The translations under genes and the position numbers were made by a program. A DNA stretch of 39,870 nucleotides from Microcaldota archaeon (GTDB lineage: Archaea > Micrarchaeota > Micrarchaeia > Anstonellales > Anstonellaceae), in contig JAKAJC010000012.1 of the NCBI GenBank assembly GCA_021814005.1, positions 1 to 39,870 of the forward strand, read 5' to 3'. Below the pieces are notes generated by a model, which had not been told where the DNA came from, made no database searches, and saw only the letters and a program-made list of their open reading frames with translations. Each line of letters starts with the position of its first letter. Position 1 is the stretch's first letter. Of this stretch, positions 6,302-13,117 are shown in pieces.

Positions 6302-9028
6302 ATGGCGAGCGCGCAAGCCGCAACGGTGAGCGGACAAAAATTCAAAGCTATCCAGGCCACACTGCAGGAGAACGAGGCCCTCTGGCCCGCCCTGCTCGTA
6401 TTTCTTGGCGCGCTTTTCATGCTCAACCTCTTCTATTTCTACCCCTTATGGCTAACCTTTATTCTCGCAGCCCTGTGCGGCGCGCTTGCATATTACATGC
6501 CAGACAAGCCGTTTATCGGCACCATCTTGGGCGTTATTCTGGCCTTTCCGGCCATCGCATACCAAGCCCCAATCTTTGCCTGGCTCTTTACTCTAATAGT
6601 ATCTCTTACGCTCTTCAAGGCGTTCAATGACTGGTACTTGATATCATTTCTCGAAATAGTGGTCTGCGCCCCATTTGCCCCCCCACCACTAATTTTCCTG
6701 GGCGGATTTGTGCAGTTCGCACTCACATTGGGCGCGCTCTACGGCGGCTCCAAGCGCTCCATCTTTCTCTCGCTGCCGGCAGTGTTTCTCATCCTCTTGC
6801 TTACAACGTTGTGGCTTGCGCCAAATTCTGCCTTTATGCTCACAAAGCCGCTTGAATTGAATTACGGTCCGGCATTAAGCGTCGGCGACCAGCTGGTGCT
6901 TTCGCGCGACCGCCTCCCGATTCCCGACATAAAAAATCTTGTGACAGACGGCATCAACGCGATGGGCAATCTCATCACCGCAGACACAATCCGCATGGTG
7001 AATCCTGCGTTGATGAAAGTAATCAACAACAGCTTCAACCTTCTGGTCAATGACGCCGCACTTCTCCAATTGGCCGCGTGGGCGGGCGCCCTCTTTCTCA
7101 TCGGCTACATTCCCGGCGTGGTGCGGGGCGTGCACCGCCAGCTCATGGCCGGCGCGGTCATAGTAATCATTCCGCTTTCACATTATTTCATAGCCAATCT
7201 TTACGGCATTCAGTTCCCCAACGAAATCATATTCTACACTGCCGTCACCCTCATCCTTCTCTATCTTATGGAGGCGGGCCATCTCAACATCGCCCGCGAG
7301 AATATCGAGCGGCACAAGGACAAGACAAGAAAATTCGGCCACCTCGGCGTCGAGGACCTTTCCACCAGCGAGGGCGGACCCGAATCTCTTGACGCAGTGG
7401 GCGGTTATGACAGCGTCAAGCGCGAACTGCGCGACGCCATTCTCACGCCTATGCAAAACAAGGAGCTGGCAGTCACATACGGCATCAAGCCGCCCAACGG
7501 CATATTGCTGTTCGGCCCTCCGGGCACAGGCAAAACATTTTTGATGAAAGCCCTCTCGCGCGAGTTGAACGTTGGCTTCTATTATGTGAAATGCTCCGAC
7601 CTGACTTCCAAGTGGGTTGGCGAGACAGAGAAGAATATTGCAGAACTCTTTGCCACCGCGCGCAAAAATGCCCCCTGCCTTCTCTTCTTCGACGAAATCG
7701 ACTCCATCGCCCGCAGCCGCGCCGGCCTGTCGGAGGAAAACGCCTCTTCATACACCGCTCTCACCCAGCTCCTTTTGGAGATGGACAGCGTGCCCACAAC
7801 CGGGCCGCATCATGTCATAGTGATGGGCGCCACCAATGCGCCCAACAAGCTGGACCCGGCCATTATGCGCCCCGGCCGCTTTGACAAGCTTATTTACATG
7901 CCTCTGCCCGATGCGCCCGCGCGCGAGGCAATCCTCAAACTTCATTCCCGCTCCGTGCCTCTGGCCGAAGACGTGGATTTCAAAAAGCTGGCCGCCATGA
8001 CCGACCGCTACTCTGGCGCCGATTTGGCCAACGTGGCGCGCGAGGCAATACACCAGACGGCACGCGAGGCGCAGGCGGCAAATCAGGTCATTCCGCTCTC
8101 CATGAAGCATTTCCTCGCCGTGCTCAAATATCTCAAGGCATCTACCCACATCGCCGACCTCGACATGTATGAGAAATTCCGCATCGACTTCGAGCGCAGA
8201 GTGGAGGAGGAGGCGCCGCAGGTGAATGCAGCCGAGGTCAAATGGGACGACGTTGTCGGTTTGTCGGACGTGCGCCGCGCGCTCAACGAGGCGGTGGAGC
8301 TGCCGTTGCTTCACCCCGAGCTTATGGCCGAATATCACCTCAAGCCGATAAGAGGACTGCTTCTCTTCGGCCCGCCCGGCTGCGGCAAGACCATGATTGT
8401 GCGCGCAGCCAGCCACCAGCTCAACGCAACATTCCTCACATTATCGGGCGCGGATTTGATGAAGGCCGGCAGCCAGTCTGCGCTTGACATCATGCGCGAA
8501 ACATTCAACCGAGCGCGCGAGCAGCCGCCCGCCCTCATATTTTTCGACGAAATAGAGTCGCTGGCCGCCTCGCGCAGCACCTCCTCCTCGCTCATTCTCA
8601 CCCAGCTTCTGCAGGAAATGGACGGGCTAAAGGAGATGCAGAACGTCGTAGTCATTGGAGCAACCAACAGGCCTTCGATGATGGACGCAGCATTGCTGCG
8701 CCCGGGGCGTTTCGATAAAATCCTCTACATCCCGCCGCCCGACACGCCGGGGCGCGAGCAGATTTTGCACAAGGCGCTAGGCTCGCTTCTGCCTGACCTC
8801 GACTATGCCAAGCTTGCCGCCGTCACCGCCGGCTTCTCCGGCGCCGATTTGGTCTCGGTTTCGCAGGAAGTCAAGACGCGCCTTGTGCGCCAGCGCATAG
8901 CAAAGCAGAAGGCGGCCCTTTCCACCTCGGAAGTCCTGCAGATTCTCGGCGACAGACGACCGTCGATTACAAACAACGAATTGATGGAGCACGCGCGCTT
9001 TATGCAGGAATTCGGCGAGCGAAGATAA
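6302..9028 (+). CDS. Membrane-embedded tandem AAA+ ATPase (CDC48/p97-like D1-D2)
   Basis: 908-aa protein. Roughly residues 25-330 are strongly hydrophobic, with about 8-10 predicted membrane segments. They replace the double-psi N-domain of classical archaeal CDC48/VAT. Two AAA+ modules of the CDC48 type follow. D1 has Walker A GPPGTGKT (K411), Walker B FFDEID (D464, E465) and RPGRFD. D2 has GPPGCGKT (K696), FFDEIE (D749, E750) and RPGRFD. Both look catalytically complete. No HExxH zinc site is present, so this is not FtsH. It would unfold or extract proteins at the membrane, with hexameric AAA rings on the cytoplasmic side. A JAMM protease gene follows 50 nt downstream. The membrane domain resembles nothing I can name. 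Confidence 0.9.
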   Translation: MASAQAATVSGQKFKAIQATLQENEALWPALLVFLGALFMLNLFYFYPLWLTFILAALCGALAYYMPDKPFIGTILGVILAFPAIAYQAPIFAWLFTLIVSLTLFKAFNDWYLISFLEIVVCAPFAPPPLIFLGGFVQFALTLGALYGGSKRSIFLSLPAVFLILLLTTLWLAPNSAFMLTKPLELNYGPALSVGDQLVLSRDRLPIPDIKNLVTDGINAMGNLITADTIRMVNPALMKVINNSFNLLVNDAALLQLAAWAGALFLIGYIPGVVRGVHRQLMAGAVIVIIPLSHYFIANLYGIQFPNEIIFYTAVTLILLYLMEAGHLNIARENIERHKDKTRKFGHLGVEDLSTSEGGPESLDAVGGYDSVKRELRDAILTPMQNKELAVTYGIKPPNGILLFGPPGTGKTFLMKALSRELNVGFYYVKCSDLTSKWVGETEKNIAELFATARKNAPCLLFFDEIDSIARSRAGLSEENASSYTALTQLLLEMDSVPTTGPHHVIVMGATNAPNKLDPAIMRPGRFDKLIYMPLPDAPAREAILKLHSRSVPLAEDVDFKKLAAMTDRYSGADLANVAREAIHQTAREAQAANQVIPLSMKHFLAVLKYLKASTHIADLDMYEKFRIDFERRVEEEAPQVNAAEVKWDDVVGLSDVRRALNEAVELPLLHPELMAEYHLKPIRGLLLFGPPGCGKTMIVRAASHQLNATFLTLSGADLMKAGSQSALDIMRETFNRAREQPPALIFFDEIESLAASRSTSSSLILTQLLQEMDGLKEMQNVVVIGATNRPSMMDAALLRPGRFDKILYIPPPDTPGREQILHKALGSLLPDLDYAKLAAVTAGFSGADLVSVSQEVKTRLVRQRIAKQKAALSTSEVLQILGDRRPSITNNELMEHARFMQEFGERR

Positions 9029-9078
9029 TTTTTTACCATCCCATCCCTTTCTTATTCTCCTTCTTCCATCCTATCCTC

Positions 9079-9468
9079 ATGCTTCTGCTCAAGCGCTCCC
9101 TCGTCGACGCCTGCACGGCGGCCGGCCGCGCGGCCGACCCCAATGAATTTTTGGGTTTGCTCGAGGGCGAGAGAACAAAAATAGAAGGCGAAGATTCCCT
9201 TCTTCTCACGCGCGTCATAGTGCCGCCCGGCCTCTCCGTCGACGGATGGTCTGCCGGATATCTGCCATGGATGCTTCCCTCGTCGATATCTGAGTGGGGC
9301 ACATTCCACTCCCATCCATCCGGCAGCGCGCGCCCGTCGGGGGCAGACCTCGCCCTTGCCTCAAAAGAGGGCGGAATCCACCTTCTAATCTGCAGGCCGT
9401 ATACGCCTGACAAGCTCATTGCCTACGGCGGGGACGGAAAGCGCATCCAATTCAAAATAGTCCCATAG
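9079..9468 (+). CDS. JAMM/MPN metalloprotease (desampylase-like)
   Basis: 129-aa single-domain JAB1/MPN protein. The JAMM zinc site is intact: the upstream Glu in NEFLGLLEG (E23), then H77-S-H79-x7-S87-x2-D90 (HSHPSGSARPSGAD). Archaeal proteins of this type cleave isopeptide- or linear-linked ubiquitin-like SAMP modifiers; that activity is family knowledge, not shown here. The protein is small and soluble with no targeting signal. It starts 50 nt after the membrane AAA+ gene in the same direction, which suggests joint action, much as p97 and proteasomal unfoldases pair with JAMM deubiquitinases. The region upstream shows only a weak promoter and no strong Shine-Dalgarno, so co-transcription is likely. 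Confidence 0.9.
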   Translation: MLLLKRSLVDACTAAGRAADPNEFLGLLEGERTKIEGEDSLLLTRVIVPPGLSVDGWSAGYLPWMLPSSISEWGTFHSHPSGSARPSGADLALASKEGGIHLLICRPYTPDKLIAYGGDGKRIQFKIVP

Positions 9469-9603
9469 CGGCCAGTATGGGCGCATTTGGAGCTGCTGGA
9501 GGCCTCAAGCCGCGCACCAAGACCGATTGGCCGATTCTATATCCTATTATATAATTGCCCGGCCAATCTAATCATCAACGTCGAAGCATCGTCGAAGAAC
9601 GGC

Positions 9604-9641
9604 AATATTTTACAAATGTGTAAATATTAATTAAAATTAAT
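9604..9641. repeat. Pair of overlapping A/T-rich palindromes
   Basis: AATATTT(T)ACA and TGTAAATATT form an inverted repeat with one bulged T. It overlaps a perfect ATTAATT-AA-AATTAAT palindrome. The position, about 200 nt ahead of the S-layer promoter, would suit an operator or an upstream activating element. Function is inferred only. Confidence 0.4.
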
Positions 9642-9842
9642 AGTTGGTGCCTGCCATGACCCCCCTCCCCCCTTGCCCGACAATCTCACCTCGAAGAAAT
9701 AAAATTTCACGTCGATGTTTTGGGGCCGAAAAATTTCCACGCACCCTTCATTTACCACCATCTTACGCTCATTGTCATGGACTTTTTACACCAAATGACG
9801 TAGTTATAAGTTTAATTTCTAAACAGAAGTTTATACTAATTA

Positions 9843-9856
9843 ACAAGGTTTAAATA
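9843..9856 (+). promoter_or_regulatory. Probable S-layer promoter (BRE/TATA)
   Basis: ACAAGGTTTAAATAG is the best BRE-TATA match upstream of the S-layer gene. Transcription from about 9880 would give an unusually long leader of about 175 nt. A second TATA-like TTTATACT lies just upstream (9830-9837). Confidence 0.5.
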
Positions 9857-10054
9857 GATTTGGAATTTCCATCTTCAGTGGTTCCGATGAGCGGATTCCC
9901 TCGACCGGGGTCTGCAAGGAGCGGGGTACGAGAGACCACATGGAAAAGATATGGGGCAACATGTCTGTCGCCCGATGATCTTCGTGCCAAGTGCCCCGAA
10001 AAATGGCGACAGAAAAAAATGAAGGAAACACCCAAAATACAATGAGGTGAAGAT

Positions 10055-12889
10055 ATGAAAGGATGGAAGTCAAGAATCGCGACAACATTGCTCGCGGCAG
10101 CCTTCATCGGCTCCACAGCAGTGTCTGCAGCGACTCTGTACTATGAGAACACCAAGCTGGTTGAAGAGAACGGCCAGCCGGTGGCGAAAATTGTCGTTGG
10201 CTCGGGCGCTGCCCTCTCCGACGGCATCGCAGCGGCTAACATTGCGGCGGCCATCGCCCAGAATGCTTACGCCCGCTCTGCCCTCAACGTGCGCCTGCAG
10301 GGAACACCTGCTTGCACAGTGAGCGGCGCGGGAACAGGCACTGGCGCTGGAACCTGCGAGGTTACCGACAAGAAAGTAACGATTGAGATTACCGTTCCGG
10401 GACAGCTGGCGAATGCGCACCAGTTCAAGACCCTGATCACGGACTCGATCGACAAATCTTTGGGCAACCGCATGAACACATTGCCTGAAGACCTCTACGA
10501 CACAACCCTGACACTGCCCGACACATCGTTGCCGCGCACTGTCTCGCCTCTGAGAGGACTTGCCACATTCAACGGCAACCTCTACATGATTGGCAAAGAC
10601 CAGTTCAACGGCTTCGACGTGCCATCCGCAAAGGATGAGCAGGCCACATCCGGCTTTACATACGTCCAGGAGCCCGCCTTCTGGGTTGGTTCTGCAGCCC
10701 CCTCGTCTGGTGTTTACTATGACTTGGGCACAGACTACCACCAGGTGGTCGCAAGGCCGAACGCTCTCGCGTACAGCTTGCGCTTCCTGGGCAACGACTG
10801 GGGTATCCCGGTGTGCACCGTAACAAACGTCTCAGGCGAATGGGCCGGATGCACAGCGGACGGAGTGGACCGCACAGCGCGCCACCGCCTCAAGGTCAAC
10901 TTCTTGGGAGCTGACTGGGTCATCTCTTCGATGACACCGCCGACAACGAACGTCACTGCCTCGAGCAGCGTTCTTAACGGCGGAGAAATCAAGCTCGCCA
11001 AAGAGGCCGACTACCGCATCATCTCGATCGGAGAGTCAATCGACGCTGGCACCTTCAAGGTCCGCCTCGCCGATATTTCAGTGGCCGTGGGCTCAACCAA
11101 CACCCACCCTGCCATCATTGACGTACTGGACTCCAACGATCAGGTGATTGGCCAGATTCAGGTAACTCCGGGTGACACATACACGTTCACTCAGAGTTCA
11201 ACCGGCAGCAGCATCAAAGTCCACGTGTACCAGACAGCTGGTGGTCTTACCCTCTCAGCCAAGTGGGCCGAAATCGCCATCTACACGGACGAGATAAAGC
11301 TGACGGACGGCCACATCTACAACGATGCGTCCTCCTCGGACCCCGTGTGGGGATATGTCTACACACAGCTTTTGTGGAAGACAAAGGATTGGAGCAGCAC
11401 CAACCAGGCGCCCAACAGCCTGCGCGAGATTGTGCTCTACGTGTCTGATGTCCAGGGCTACATGAACCAGAACGACCGCATGAAAGCGGGCGACAGCGTT
11501 GTGTTCCCCCTGCAGGACCCGGTCTACCGCCTTACATACAACGGCCTTGACCTTGCAGACTCGGAGAGAACAAGCCTCCGCTATGACGTTGTCAACTCCG
11601 GCCGCATCTCTGTGGCCAACTCTGACAACTGCAACATCCTGAACGGCTCGTGGTCTGGTACCTTCATCCACATCACCTCCGACACGGACAGCGCGTTCGG
11701 CGGTTCAAGCTCTGACATGATGGGTCAATACCGTGCCAAGGACTTCTATGTGGACCCGATGGGTAACTTCACATACTCCAACAGCACGAACCAGCAGAAC
11801 CAGAGCTCGTGGAACCTGGTCGCCAACAATACGGTCAGCCAGATCTTCTTCAAGCAGTCACCCACCTGCAAATACCTGTCGGTGGCCAACTTCACCTCCA
11901 CAAAGAACGAGAATGCTGGAGGCGTTTCTGCATCCCTCACGGGATACACCAATGCTGTGAAGTATGACTCTGCTGGAGACGATGCCTCATCGCCTGCACT
12001 CGGCCTGATAAAGTTCTACTTTGACGGCTACAGTGCGTCGCTGAACTCGACGCTCAACGCGTCGTACGCGTCCCTTACAACCACAACCTCACCGGCCATC
12101 ATCGGCGAGATTGTGCTGCAGGAGAACGCGGGCCGCTTGAACGCAACCACATACCACCACGACCTGTTGCGCATCCCGGTGTACAACATCACCAACAGCA
12201 ACTGGCAGTTCCAGCCGACAAGTGCCACGACAGCGTACGTGTACTACAACGGCCTGAACCTCTCCAACGCCACAGCCGACACAGTGTTGGCTGCAGCCGG
12301 CAGAGAGTTGCCGTTCTACAGCGAACGCGGCACCAAGGTTAACTCAGTTGGCCTGACTGGTGTGTCGTTCAGCGTCGCCAAGCGCGTCGCGAACGCACAG
12401 TTCACCTTCGCCACTGCCTCAACGGCGGCCGGCAAGGAGAACACCGAGACGTGGATTGCCAAGGAAGGCGACACCAAGACATTGTCCAACGGCGTGGGCC
12501 TGTTGGTGAAGGCAATCGACCAGACGGTCGGCGCCTGCACTGCGGGCGGCGCAAGTGGAGCACCCACCTGCACAGCCACCATGGGCACTGTCACCGGCGT
12601 TGCGGACCCGGCAGTCACCAGCGTCCTTACACCCTACACGGGCGACCTGAAGATGGTCATCAAGGACTCTGAGGCAGCTGGCGTTAGCGGCACTCTGATC
12701 ACTGTCGGCGGCTCGGTCGTCAACAGTGTGACGAAGGAGGCTGCATCGCAGGGCGATGCCAACATCGACTTCAACAAGGACAACGTGGTAGTGAAAGTAG
12801 TGGGCAACAAGATCGTTGTGGCCGGCCTTACAGCCGACGACACGATGACTGCCGCCAACTCCTTCATCTCCAAGTTGAAGACCCAATAA
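10055..12889 (+). CDS. S-layer surface protein
   Basis: 944-aa secreted protein that should form the cell-surface lattice. A Sec signal peptide ends near residues 24-26 (...STAVSA-ATL). The segment KIVVGSGAALSDGIAAANIA right after it and the C-terminal motif NVVVKVVGNKIVVAGLTADD are the ends characteristic of archaeal (Methanococcus-type) S-layer proteins. Internal FLGNDW and FLGADWVIS match the S-layer core. Many N-x-S/T sequons suggest N-glycosylation. There are several short cysteine-bounded Gly/Ala/Thr loops. The ATG at 10055 has GAGGTGA 5 nt upstream. A long structured leader precedes it and a strong terminator follows, both in keeping with a very abundant product. There is no C-terminal membrane anchor. 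Confidence 0.92.
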   Translation: MKGWKSRIATTLLAAAFIGSTAVSAATLYYENTKLVEENGQPVAKIVVGSGAALSDGIAAANIAAAIAQNAYARSALNVRLQGTPACTVSGAGTGTGAGTCEVTDKKVTIEITVPGQLANAHQFKTLITDSIDKSLGNRMNTLPEDLYDTTLTLPDTSLPRTVSPLRGLATFNGNLYMIGKDQFNGFDVPSAKDEQATSGFTYVQEPAFWVGSAAPSSGVYYDLGTDYHQVVARPNALAYSLRFLGNDWGIPVCTVTNVSGEWAGCTADGVDRTARHRLKVNFLGADWVISSMTPPTTNVTASSSVLNGGEIKLAKEADYRIISIGESIDAGTFKVRLADISVAVGSTNTHPAIIDVLDSNDQVIGQIQVTPGDTYTFTQSSTGSSIKVHVYQTAGGLTLSAKWAEIAIYTDEIKLTDGHIYNDASSSDPVWGYVYTQLLWKTKDWSSTNQAPNSLREIVLYVSDVQGYMNQNDRMKAGDSVVFPLQDPVYRLTYNGLDLADSERTSLRYDVVNSGRISVANSDNCNILNGSWSGTFIHITSDTDSAFGGSSSDMMGQYRAKDFYVDPMGNFTYSNSTNQQNQSSWNLVANNTVSQIFFKQSPTCKYLSVANFTSTKNENAGGVSASLTGYTNAVKYDSAGDDASSPALGLIKFYFDGYSASLNSTLNASYASLTTTTSPAIIGEIVLQENAGRLNATTYHHDLLRIPVYNITNSNWQFQPTSATTAYVYYNGLNLSNATADTVLAAAGRELPFYSERGTKVNSVGLTGVSFSVAKRVANAQFTFATASTAAGKENTETWIAKEGDTKTLSNGVGLLVKAIDQTVGACTAGGASGAPTCTATMGTVTGVADPAVTSVLTPYTGDLKMVIKDSEAAGVSGTLITVGGSVVNSVTKEAASQGDANIDFNKDNVVVKVVGNKIVVAGLTADDTMTAANSFISKLKTQ

Positions 12890-12913
12890 GTTGGACGTCG
12901 AACAAGCTCTATC

Positions 12914-12964
12914 GGGGGGCCGCGAGGCCCCCCGTCCCCCTTTTATTTTTCAATTATTTTTTCA
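12914..12964 (+). terminator. S-layer terminator: GC hairpin with GCGA tetraloop and T-tracts
   Basis: GGGGGGCC-GCGA-GGCCCCCC is a perfect 8-bp stem capped by a GNRA tetraloop, 24 nt after the S-layer stop codon. It is followed by CCCCC and runs of T (12941-12950 and 12956-12962). Confidence 0.75.
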
Positions 12965-12989
12965 CCCTTTAGCTGAAAGCTTGGCGAAT

Positions 12990-13003
12990 GGGGCCCGGGC
13001 CCC
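12990..13003. repeat. 14-bp perfect palindrome GGGGCCCGGGCCCC
   Basis: Fully self-complementary, followed 14 nt later by an eight-T run (13019-13026). It may be a second terminator behind the S-layer gene. It lies between the terminator and the next promoter. Confidence 0.45.
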
Positions 13004-13026
13004 TCCTTGTATTGCGGCTTTTTTTT

Positions 13027-13062
13027 ATCCTGTTTTCCTTTCCTGTTTCAATCCTGTTTTCC
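13027..13062 (+). repeat. Three 12-nt tandem units (ATCCTGTTTTCC)
   Basis: The first and third units are identical; the middle one (TTTCCTGTTTCA) is degenerate. The array lies 26-61 nt ahead of the TATA box of the next gene. It could be a binding site for an activator or simple slippage. Confidence 0.4.
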
Positions 13063-13087
13063 CTCTCTGGCGGACTTTTGCAAATCA

Positions 13088-13095
13088 TTTAAAAA
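13088..13095 (+). promoter_or_regulatory. TATA box, leaderless, of the 689-aa surface protein gene
   Basis: ATTTAAAAAC is centred about 27 nt before the ATG at 13118, so transcript start and start codon nearly coincide. It also argues against the longer upstream reading frame, which would run through this box. Confidence 0.6.
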
Positions 13096-13117
13096 CGTGA
13101 GGGCACTAAATCCCGCC

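Larger units (their letters stand above)
9469..10054. other. Long A/T-rich intergenic region and structured S-layer leader
   Basis: 586 nt with no convincing gene. The left half contains two A/T-rich palindromes: an imperfect one at 9604-9628 (AATATTTTACA / TGTAAATATT) and ATTAATT-AA-AATTAAT at 9626-9641. The S-layer promoter (BRE plus TTTAAATA) is near 9843-9856. The last 170 nt are probably transcribed as the leader, with a 9-bp stem TCTGTCGCC (9964-9972) / GGCGACAGA (10005-10013) just before the ribosome-binding site. Confidence 0.55.

Noticed and set aside
6302-9028. FtsH-type membrane AAA+ protease
   Set aside because: It is membrane-bound, but it has two AAA+ domains and no HExxH zinc protease domain.
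9477-9554. 25-codon ORF right after the JAMM gene (MGAFGAAGGLKPRTKTDWPI...)
   Set aside because: It resembles the start of a small membrane protein, but there is no ribosome-binding site, no membrane helix follows and it stops at once. Not enough support.
9860-10045. 61-codon ORF in the S-layer leader
   Set aside because: No ribosome-binding site or motif; it overlaps the predicted leader stem. More likely untranslated.
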